A DNA stretch of 47,725 nucleotides from Nitrospiraceae bacterium (GTDB lineage Bacteria > Nitrospirota > Thermodesulfovibrionia > Thermodesulfovibrionales > UBA6898), in contig CP070737.1 of assembly GCA_020347665.1 (NCBI GenBank), positions 2,011,081-2,058,805 on the forward strand, in the 5' to 3' direction. Position numbers and translations under genes: made by a program. This document shows positions 41,394 through 47,725 of the stretch, one piece after another. Every line of letters starts with the position of its first letter. The stretch's first letter is position 1. Below the pieces are notes generated by a model. It was not told the origin of the DNA and did no database searches. It saw only the letters and a program-made list of their open reading frames with translations.

Positions 41394-41869
41394 TCACTCT
41401 CCTCTGTGTTTTCTGCGTCTTCGGTTTCTCTGTCAAAATCGAGCATTCTCATATGACCTTCTATAAGCCTTTTGAGCTCCTCCTTAAAGTGGCGACGTAT
41501 CCCTTTCAGGTCGACGATATCTTCGTGAATCTTAATGACCTTTTCCTGGGCTTCTTTTATGAGATGGTCAGCCTTAATCTCTGCATCTTTCATAAAAAGT
41601 TCGGCTTCTTTTCTTGCAGTCGTCTTATATTCATCGACCATCTGCTGAGCCGTCATAAGCGTCTCCTTCAACGTCGTTTCCATATCCCTGAATTCTTTCA
41701 TCTGAATTTCAGCCCTGTGTACATTTTCCTTAAGAGATGCGTTTTCCCTCAGAAGTTCTTCCATCTCTTCCCGAATCACTTCAAGGAAAGCATACACCTC
41801 CTCAACATCGAAGCCCCTGAATTTTACAGGGAACTGTTTCTGCTGAATATCAAGTGGAGTAATCCTCAT
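41390..41869 (-). CDS. DivIVA-domain coiled-coil protein
   Basis: The 159-residue protein starts with ITPLDIQQKQFPVKFRGFDVEEVYAFLE, the DivIVA N-terminal membrane-binding region, and then runs as an extended coiled coil (about 30-130) of Glu/Lys-rich heptads ending in an acidic tail. It should mark curved membranes at poles or division sites. The order proC, yggT, divIVA resembles the sepF-ylm neighbourhood of Gram-positive bacteria. It overlaps yggT and hisS by 4 bases each. Confidence 0.88.
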   Translation of the reverse strand: MRITPLDIQQKQFPVKFRGFDVEEVYAFLEVIREEMEELLRENASLKENVHRAEIQMKEFRDMETTLKETLMTAQQMVDEYKTTARKEAELFMKDAEIKADHLIKEAQEKVIKIHEDIVDLKGIRRHFKEELKRLIEGHMRMLDFDRETEDAENTEESE

Positions 41870-42177
41870 AGTACCCCTCCTTTTAATTTATAACCAATTT
41901 CCATAAGCGTAACAATCAGGAACTGCCGGATAAATATAATACCCAGAATAACAATAAGAGGTGAAATATCGACAGGGCCAAGGCTGTGCCCGATCAATCG
42001 TCTGATCGGCCGTAAAACCGGCTCGGTAACGGCATACAGAAAACGGACTATCGGATTGTACGGATCCGGATTCACCCAACTCAGCAAAGCCGCAATAATA
42101 ATAATCCACATATAAATACCCAGTACCTGTCCTGCCAGCCAGGCGACCGCAATGATAAAGTTGCCAATTATAAACAT
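41866..42177 (-). CDS. YggT family membrane protein
   Basis: The 103-residue protein has two hydrophobic regions (about 5-33 and 75-95) around WVNPDPYNPIVRFLYAVTEPVLRPIRRLI, the conserved YggT loop. The family is linked to cell division and osmotic adaptation without a settled activity. It starts within the proC stop (TAATG overlap) and overlaps divIVA by 4 bases, so the genes are co-translated. Confidence 0.93.
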   Translation of the reverse strand: MFIIGNFIIAVAWLAGQVLGIYMWIIIIAALLSWVNPDPYNPIVRFLYAVTEPVLRPIRRLIGHSLGPVDISPLIVILGIIFIRQFLIVTLMEIGYKLKGGVL

Positions 42178-42965
42178 TATTCGTTCCTTCCTAGTTCTTC
42201 GGCCCTTTCTTTTGCAGCAGTGATAGCTTCATGAACAATGGATTTCAGATTCTTTTGCTCAAACACATGAAGGCCCGCAGCTGTTGTCCCGCCGGGAGAC
42301 GTTACCATTTCCCTCAACTGCTGGGGGGTCAGTCCCGTATCCAGGAGCCGTGCCGTGCCTAAGAGGGTTTGAATCGAAAGCATCTTAGCGTCCGCAGCGC
42401 TCAAGCCGGATTGTTCACCGCTCTCAATCAATGCATCTATGAACATAGCTATGAATGCAGGCCCGCTGCCGGACAGTGCTGTCACTGCATTCATCAGTGA
42501 TTCCGGCAAGGTAATAACTTTCCCTACAGACATCAGGATACCCCTGACCGCAGCAACCTCCTGCTCAAGCAGACAGCCGCATGACGACATTACAGCCATG
42601 CCCTCCCTTACTAGGGCTGGTGTATTCGGCATCACCCTTATGACCCGCTTCGTTTTGAGCTTTGATTCAAGATATGGAAGGGTAATCCCGGCCGCAACCG
42701 AGACGATCGTCTGCTGATCACTGATTAACCCTGCGATCTCATCAAGAACGCCTTCTATGATCTGTGGTTTTACCGCAAGGATGATAATCGCGCTCGATGA
42801 CACCACTTCTTTGTTGGATGCTGAAACCGAGACGCTATAGGAGCGCGCCAGATAATCACGCCGCTCTTCTGATGGATCAGATACAATAATATTCTTCTTA
42901 CCCTCTGATATCAGCCCTTTTATCAGCGCTTCTGCCATATTACCCCCACCAATAAAACCGATCAT
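42177..42965 (-). CDS. proC: Pyrroline-5-carboxylate reductase
   Basis: The enzyme makes proline from pyrroline-5-carboxylate with NAD(P)H. The N-terminus MIGFIGGGNMAEALIKGL is the nucleotide-binding motif, and ALSGSGPAFIAMFIDAL near 165 and TSPGGTTAAGLHVFE near 228 are the family signatures. The start at 42965 is preferred to the ATG at 42974, because the AGGAGG before them is only one base from the first ATG and ten from the second. The gene links the YggS and YggT genes in one transcription unit. Confidence 0.95.
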   Translation of the reverse strand: MIGFIGGGNMAEALIKGLISEGKKNIIVSDPSEERRDYLARSYSVSVSASNKEVVSSSAIIILAVKPQIIEGVLDEIAGLISDQQTIVSVAAGITLPYLESKLKTKRVIRVMPNTPALVREGMAVMSSCGCLLEQEVAAVRGILMSVGKVITLPESLMNAVTALSGSGPAFIAMFIDALIESGEQSGLSAADAKMLSIQTLLGTARLLDTGLTPQQLREMVTSPGGTTAAGLHVFEQKNLKSIVHEAITAAKERAEELGRNE

Positions 42966-42998
42966 CTCAATCATTCCTCCTTTTTGCTGAGAGAGAAT

Positions 42999-43706
42999 TC
43001 ATCGCTTTTCCCGTTCTCCAAAAAGTGCCGTACCAACCCGTATCATTGTAGCACCCTCCTGAATCGCCACTTCAAAATCATTCGTCATCCCCATAGAGAG
43101 CTCGGGCAGGCTGAAGCCATCGCTCTCCAACTCTTTTTGTAATAACCTCAACTCGTTAAAGTAACCCCGCGTTTCTTCGGGGTCATCAAAAAAAGGAGGC
43201 ATGGTCATAAGACCGTCAATTATAACATTTCTCAGCGATCCTAGTTTCACCATTATATCCCTTATGTTTTCCTTTAATATTCCAGTCTTAGCAGATTCCT
43301 TTGAAAGTTTTACTTGAATTAGGGCGTGCTGTGTTTTACCTGTGTCTTCAGCATGTTTGTTAATTAATTCGGCCAGTTCAAATGAATCAACCGTCTGGAT
43401 CATATCAAAGAGGTTGACCGCAATTCTGGCCTTGTTCTTCTGAAGATGCCCTATAAAATGCCACGTTATTATGTCACGCCTGACTCGTAATTCATCACTC
43501 ATCACCTTCTGCTGTGCCTCCTGAACCCTGTTCTCTCCAAAGTCCTTGAGACCCATTGCGATTGCCCTCTTTATAACATGCCTGTTAACCGTTTTTGTAA
43601 CTGCTATCAGCCTGATTGTATCCGGAGACCTCCCGGCTCTCTCCGCAGCATTCGAGATCCGCTTCAATACGCCCGCAATATTCTCTCGAAGAAGACCATC
43701 TTCCAT
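42999..43706 (-). CDS. YggS/PLPBP family pyridoxal-phosphate homeostasis protein
   Basis: The protein has the YggS landmarks: LIAVTKTVNRHVIKRAI with the PLP-binding Lys, FGENRVQEAQQK, WHFIGHLQKNKAR, LMTMPPF and LSMGMTNDFEVAIQEGATMIRVGTALFG. It buffers pyridoxal phosphate and is often next to proC, as here. The ATG at 43706 is used; a TTG four codons upstream is an alternative. Neither has a clear ribosome binding site. Confidence 0.93.
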   Translation of the reverse strand: MEDGLLRENIAGVLKRISNAAERAGRSPDTIRLIAVTKTVNRHVIKRAIAMGLKDFGENRVQEAQQKVMSDELRVRRDIITWHFIGHLQKNKARIAVNLFDMIQTVDSFELAELINKHAEDTGKTQHALIQVKLSKESAKTGILKENIRDIMVKLGSLRNVIIDGLMTMPPFFDDPEETRGYFNELRLLQKELESDGFSLPELSMGMTNDFEVAIQEGATMIRVGTALFGEREKR

Positions 43707-43790
43707 TATGAAATGCAATTTTTAATCATTGAAATATATCTATAGTAGTTACTATTCCATTAAAATTCAATACGCTTTTCTGTTTCATGC

Positions 43791-44414
43791 TTATGGTATC
43801 CCTTTTATGAACCACGCGCCAAACACAACCAAAAACCCCCCGCAGGTATAAAGCATATACCGGTATCCCCTTTCTCCTATGACAGTGCGGCCTTTTGATA
43901 CAGCATATGATATGATGCTGTACCAGACAAGATCGGCTGATATATGTCCGAAAAAAAACACCGCGACCCCGATAATGCCAAACTGAAGAGAACTTACCAG
44001 ATAGCCGAGGCCTATGGTTACCCACCAGATGGTCCAATACGGGTTTGATATACTTCCAATAACGCCGGAGATGATAGGACCGAATACGGTTTTCTTCTTT
44101 TCTGCGACCAACATATTCAGCTTTACGGTTCTTGCATCCCTCACGAGCATTACACCCATAATAATCAGGATAACTCCACCAAGAATACTCACAACAAACC
44201 GTGTAGTATCTTTTGCAAGAAAAGGAGTTATGCCGAAGATAAGCAACAATATGATAATAAACTCAAGGATTCCATGACCGAGTATGATCAATGGTCCTGC
44301 GATAAATCCTCTCTTGACAGACTCACTGACCGTTATGGTAAACAGAGGACCGGGCACCAGTGCACCCGAAAGTGCAATCACAAAAGAAGTAGCACCGATA
44401 AGAATAATGCTCAT
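43791..44414 (-). CDS. LysE family exporter
   Basis: The start at 44414 gives an ATGA overlap with the upstream radical SAM gene and begins MSIILIGATSFVIALSGALVPGPLF, the usual LysE opening with PGP. The 207-residue protein has about six hydrophobic helices and SNPYWTIWWVTIG in the middle, the SNPK/NP motif region. LysE-type proteins export amino acids or metabolites; the substrate is not evident. It may be co-translated with the radical SAM protein. Confidence 0.87.
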   Translation of the reverse strand: MSIILIGATSFVIALSGALVPGPLFTITVSESVKRGFIAGPLIILGHGILEFIIILLLIFGITPFLAKDTTRFVVSILGGVILIIMGVMLVRDARTVKLNMLVAEKKKTVFGPIISGVIGSISNPYWTIWWVTIGLGYLVSSLQFGIIGVAVFFFGHISADLVWYSIISYAVSKGRTVIGERGYRYMLYTCGGFLVVFGAWFIKGIP

Positions 44415-46042
44415 GGAATAATTGCCTTCATGTATTCCTCCCACAATGCATTTTTCGATATGCCCGCATCGATAAAATCCCATGGAAGGACTTCATTCTT
44501 CTCCTTCTGCCGGAAGATATAAAAATCGCGGTCTATTGACGACCTCGATCTATTCTCCCCAAACGCATGGTTGAAAGCGGTTTCCTCAATACTGCTGGCA
44601 ACCCTTCTGTCGCCAGAGGAAAAAAGCCCCTGCACATACGCATATTTGGGGACGTCATTATATATTCTGACACCTTTAGCTCCAGACAGCCCTTTCTTAA
44701 TAATTCTGACCTTCTCTTTGATGTGCTTTAAGGGTTCCATGGGATGCCACTGAAACGGGGTAAACGGCTTCGGAACAAAGGTGCTGATGCTGAGCGTGAT
44801 AAATCCCTTTCTGTTCTGTGCCCTCACCTTTTTGACAAGAGCAATGATTCCTTCGATATCAGCGATCGTCTCTGTTGGAAGCCCGATCATGAAATACAGG
44901 CGCAGGGTCTCAATCCCGCTATCAAGGATAAGTTTTGCTGTATCAAGGATATCTTCTTCTGTAATCTTTTTGTTAATGACCAAACGTAACCGATCAGTTC
45001 CTGCCTCCGGGGCGATAGATACACTTTTATGATTTTTCAACATCTGCACCAGCTGCCCGCTTTTCACACTTGCTCGCAGTGATGTGATTGAAAAATCCAC
45101 TCCATCCAGTTCCAGGATGTCGTGCATATAAGGATAATCTGACAGAGATGATCCAATAAGACCTACCCGCTTTGTCCGTGATAGCACTCCGCCTATTTCC
45201 TCCTTGAGGAGCTCTGGTGCCTTTCTCCTCGACGGCCGGTAAATATGTCCTGCAAGACAAAACCTGCACGACCAGGGACAGCCCCGCATAACCTCGATCA
45301 GACACATATCAGAAAACTCTGTTTCAGGAGATGTAATGATCGTTTTCAAAAATATCTTTGAAAGATCTTTAACTGTCCTCTTTCTTATTATCTCCGGAGC
45401 TCCCCGCACTGCCCGTCGCCTGATAATCTGTCCAGTATCAGCATAATCGACAGAATATAAACGGGGAATATACACTCCTTCTATCCCTGATGATTTTTCA
45501 AACAACCGGTTTCTTGAGCTGCTTCGCCTGCATAACTCCAGAAATTCAGAAAGCATCTCTTCTGCCTCACCAACGAAACATACGTCGAAAAACTCGGCAA
45601 GCGGCTCGGGATTGAAAAAGGCACATATTCCTCCCATCAGGAGAAGCGGGTGTCTGTCATCTCTCTCTCTCTGCCGTAGCGGTATCTTGGCCATCTTCAG
45701 CATCTTCAGGATGTTCGGATAATCATTTTCAAAAGAGACTGAAAAAGCAACCATATCAAATCGGGACAGTGACCTCTTCGATTCGAGAGTAAAGAGTTCT
45801 GTCCCGGTACGCCTGAATTCTTCGATATCATCAGTATCCGGCAGAAATGCCCTTTCGCATACCACATCCTGCATATCATTCAGAAGGCCATATATCCCCT
45901 GAAATCCAAGACTCGACATGCCAACAGAATAGCTGTTCGGGTAACAGAGTGCAACCGTAATCTTACCCCCCGGATCCTTGAACACAGTCCCGGTCTCTTT
46001 TGAAAGCAGCTCCCCTCTTTTCTTTAACAATTTTCTGGTCAT
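44411..46042 (-). CDS. B12-binding-type radical SAM protein (TIGR03960-like)
   Basis: The start at 46042 (MTRKLLKKRGELLSKETG) avoids an upstream tail of 16 residues that has no family character. The 543-residue protein has an N-terminal B12-type domain (VALCYPNSYSVGMSSLGFQ) and a radical SAM core with EVMRGCPWSCRFC near 255, whose CxxxCxxC binds the 4Fe-4S cluster. FMIGLPTETIADIEGI and STFVPKPFTPFQW are typical of the TIGR03960 group, which is often next to a TIGR03936-type partner or to ribosomal protein genes in anaerobes. That partner is not here. The reaction is unknown. Confidence 0.88.
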   Translation of the reverse strand: MTRKLLKKRGELLSKETGTVFKDPGGKITVALCYPNSYSVGMSSLGFQGIYGLLNDMQDVVCERAFLPDTDDIEEFRRTGTELFTLESKRSLSRFDMVAFSVSFENDYPNILKMLKMAKIPLRQRERDDRHPLLLMGGICAFFNPEPLAEFFDVCFVGEAEEMLSEFLELCRRSSSRNRLFEKSSGIEGVYIPRLYSVDYADTGQIIRRRAVRGAPEIIRKRTVKDLSKIFLKTIITSPETEFSDMCLIEVMRGCPWSCRFCLAGHIYRPSRRKAPELLKEEIGGVLSRTKRVGLIGSSLSDYPYMHDILELDGVDFSITSLRASVKSGQLVQMLKNHKSVSIAPEAGTDRLRLVINKKITEEDILDTAKLILDSGIETLRLYFMIGLPTETIADIEGIIALVKKVRAQNRKGFITLSISTFVPKPFTPFQWHPMEPLKHIKEKVRIIKKGLSGAKGVRIYNDVPKYAYVQGLFSSGDRRVASSIEETAFNHAFGENRSRSSIDRDFYIFRQKEKNEVLPWDFIDAGISKNALWEEYMKAIIP

Positions 46043-46158
46043 ATGCCGTCCGCTACTGGTATTATACGTTTTTGATTCTGCCTGATACACTCAATCTGGC
46101 AAGTTTATTGCAGGAATAATTCATAGATAACCGGATTATCCCGGGATAAAGAAGTCCA

Positions 46159-47025
46159 ATGAAGCCAGAAATATCAAAAAAAGAATATGAGCTCTTCAGA
46201 GGCTTTTTCGAGGATCAATTTGGTTTGGCATTAAAACATCACTCAAGGGAGCAGCTCGCAAAATTGCTTGAACCGCACGTGAAGCGCCTCAAAATGAAAT
46301 CGTTTATTGATTATTTCAATCTCATTTCAAAGAAATCCACGGCTAATAAGGAACTTATCCGTACCATGACAGCTGTCATGAACACAGAGAGCTATTTTTT
46401 GCGTGAACAGGCACAATTCACTGTTTTTCTGGATCTTCTCAACAAAATGAAAAAGCAAAAGCTCATGCGTTCAGATCGTTCCATAAGAATCCTCTCTGCA
46501 GGTTCTGCTGCCGGACAGGAGCCGTACAGCATATCATTGTGTATTAATTCCAGCGGCACTCCGCTTTCCAATTGGGACATCACGATATATGGTATGGACA
46601 TCAATCCGGAACAGATAGCAAAGGCCAAGAAAGGAATCTATAACGCTTATGCACTCCGTGGACTGGGAAAAAATGTTATCCAAAGATATTTTGATTCCAT
46701 AAATAAGAATAGCTATCAGTTGCATTCTGAAATTATGAAATATGTTCATTATGTCAGGGGTAATTTGATGGACCCAAAGAATTTCCAGGGTCGCCGGGAA
46801 CTGGATATTATCTTCTGTAGAAACGTCTTGATTTACATGAGTAACAGGGCAGTGAACCGGGTTATCTCTAATTTTTGGGAAGCACTCTGTGACAGGGGAT
46901 TTCTCTTTATCGGCCAGTCAGAATCGCTCATGAGACATCACATGCTATTCAAGAGGATAAAATATCCTGAAGTGACCGTATATCAGAAAATGGATCCGGA
47001 AATTCTCACGAAGAAAAAAATATAG
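46159..47025 (+). CDS. CheR-family protein methyltransferase
   Basis: The 288-residue protein has an N-terminal CheR helical domain (about 5-70) and a SAM-binding domain. TESYFLREQAQF resembles the NETxFFR motif, RILSAGSAAGQEPYS (about 113-127) replaces the common WSAGCSTGEEPYS, DINPEQIAKAKKGIY follows, and DIIFCRNVLIYM is motif IV. CheR methylates glutamates of chemoreceptors with SAM. No receptor, CheB or other che gene is present, so it may serve a distant array or another target. It is divergent from the radical SAM gene. Confidence 0.88.
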   Translation: MKPEISKKEYELFRGFFEDQFGLALKHHSREQLAKLLEPHVKRLKMKSFIDYFNLISKKSTANKELIRTMTAVMNTESYFLREQAQFTVFLDLLNKMKKQKLMRSDRSIRILSAGSAAGQEPYSISLCINSSGTPLSNWDITIYGMDINPEQIAKAKKGIYNAYALRGLGKNVIQRYFDSINKNSYQLHSEIMKYVHYVRGNLMDPKNFQGRRELDIIFCRNVLIYMSNRAVNRVISNFWEALCDRGFLFIGQSESLMRHHMLFKRIKYPEVTVYQKMDPEILTKKKI

Positions 47026-47149
47026 CACGTATACGAACTATAGGAACACCCTTACCTCGATGACCTTGGTGGGCAGAAAAAGAAAAAACCTTACGTGAAC
47101 AGACCGTGCTCTTGTTTTCTTTCAGCTCCGCTGCATGGTACTATTGTCC

Positions 47150-47599
47150 ATGAAAATCATAGCTCAGAACAGAAAGGCCTTCCATGATTACCATATAGAG
47201 GAAAAGTGCGAAGCGGGGATAGCTCTTGTGGGAACAGAAGTAAAATCAGCGAGAGAAGGCAGGGCAAACCTCAAGGACAGCTATGTACTCATTAAAGATG
47301 GGGAGGCTTTTCTGCTGAATTGCCATATAAGCCCTTATAAACACGGCAATATAATGAATCATGAGCCACTCCGAACGAGAAAACTGCTGCTCCACAAAAA
47401 AGAGATCTTGAAATTACAGGCCAAGACAGCACAAAAGGGATACTCCCTCATTCCTCTTAAACTCTACTGTAAAGGCCCTCATATAAAAGTCGAAATCGGT
47501 CTTGCAAAAGGGAAGCGGCAGTATGAAAAAAGGGAAACCATAAAGCGGAAAGAAGCAGATCGTGAAATTGAACGGGCGATACGATCACGCACACGATAA
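47150..47599 (+). CDS. smpB: SsrA-binding protein
   Basis: The 149-residue protein binds tmRNA and rescues stalled ribosomes. [41 protein letters not shown] is cited here by its ends only: [14 protein letters not shown], and [14 protein letters not shown] near 30. [26 protein letters not shown] is represented by [16 protein letters not shown] near 118, and the C-terminus is basic. Start at 47150 gives the family N-terminus; an ATG at 47135 in the same frame adds five residues. TACTAT (47139-47144) lies just before the ATG, so the message could be leaderless. No tmRNA gene is visible before the window ends. Confidence 0.93.
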   Translation: MKIIAQNRKAFHDYHIEEKCEAGIALVGTEVKSAREGRANLKDSYVLIKDGEAFLLNCHISPYKHGNIMNHEPLRTRKLLLHKKEILKLQAKTAQKGYSLIPLKLYCKGPHIKVEIGLAKGKRQYEKRETIKRKEADREIERAIRSRTR

Positions 47600-47695
47600 A
47601 AGATGATACGATTTACGATTTTGAATATCGGATTTTTTATTTAGGATATCCTCAATCCGCAATCTGAAATCAGAAATGAAAAGGCGGGCCCTGCC

Positions 47696-47725
47696 TGCCT
47701 CGTGTAGCGCAGCTTGTTCGGGGTG
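47696..47725 (+). tRNA. Possible 5' end of a tRNA gene cut by the window boundary
   Basis: The last bases contain GTGTAGCGCAGCTTG and then CGGGGTG. The first matches the acceptor-end/D-arm region of a proline-type tRNA, and CGGGGTG matches the first seven bases of one. The window ends too early to fold a tRNA, and the two pieces could belong to a duplicated or truncated copy. Confidence 0.2.

Noticed and set aside
1-47725. CRISPR arrays, insertion sequences, prophage genes or toxin-antitoxin pairs.
   Set aside because: I looked for regular direct repeats, transposase motifs and small paired genes and saw none.

Overview
This window looks like chromosomal core plus accessory DNA from an anaerobic Gram-negative bacterium of the Nitrospirota (Thermodesulfovibrionia-like) or Desulfobacterota type. 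The placement is an inference from gene content: OmpA-type and other lipoproteins, a RseC-like protein, hgcAB, a DivIVA-YggT-ProC-YggS-HisS cluster, B12/radical SAM enzymes and an archaeal-type phosphoglycerate mutase. No rRNA or other firm phylogenetic marker is present.

Layout. 1-2.3 kb: a truncated tRNA-Val(GAC) with its promoter, then a deacetylase and a formyltransferase on the minus strand. 2.3-4.5 kb: moeA, a TusA-like sulfur carrier and a decayed HEAT-repeat gene. 4.6-6.1 kb: hgcB and hgcA, the two genes of microbial mercury methylation, followed by structured intergenic DNA and a 34-residue Cys/Lys-rich protein gene with its own promoter, strong ribosome binding site and terminator. 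6.6-11 kb: zinc-dependent phospholipase C-like protein, PepA, a phospholipase D/cardiolipin synthase-like enzyme and an OmpA-family lipoprotein. 11.1-14 kb: an FG-GAP propeller lipoprotein, a PilZ protein and a stand-alone MshEN-type protein, the last two both likely c-di-GMP receptors. 14.0-16.7 kb: a glutaredoxin with an in-frame TGA at its first active-site cysteine position (probable selenoprotein), overlapping a CopA-type copper ATPase.

16.7-21.5 kb: two S8 serine proteases with the same kind of C-terminal tail (Gly-rich, Gly-Cys-Ser, membrane helix, basic end) flank a CPBP-family intramembrane protease. This fits a compact, dedicated myxosortase-like protein sorting island. 21.6-28.1 kb: a minus-strand surface-polysaccharide operon (rmlA, C, B, D, glycosyltransferase, B12-radical SAM protein, YdcF). 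28.1-36.3 kb: an EF-G paralogue with an altered G3 motif, RseC-like protein, HemW, YqgE, an ApgM-type mutase and a TatD-radical SAM fusion. 36.3-40 kb: a large PAS/GAF sensor kinase with an overlapping receiver. 40-46 kb: hisS, divIVA, yggT, proC, yggS, a LysE-type exporter and a radical SAM protein. 46-47.7 kb: a lone CheR, smpB and a few bases resembling the start of a tRNA.

The three items most worth following are the probable selenocysteine glutaredoxin upstream of copA, hgcAB, and the protease-plus-substrates sorting island. All functional statements come from reading motifs by eye; no database search was run.
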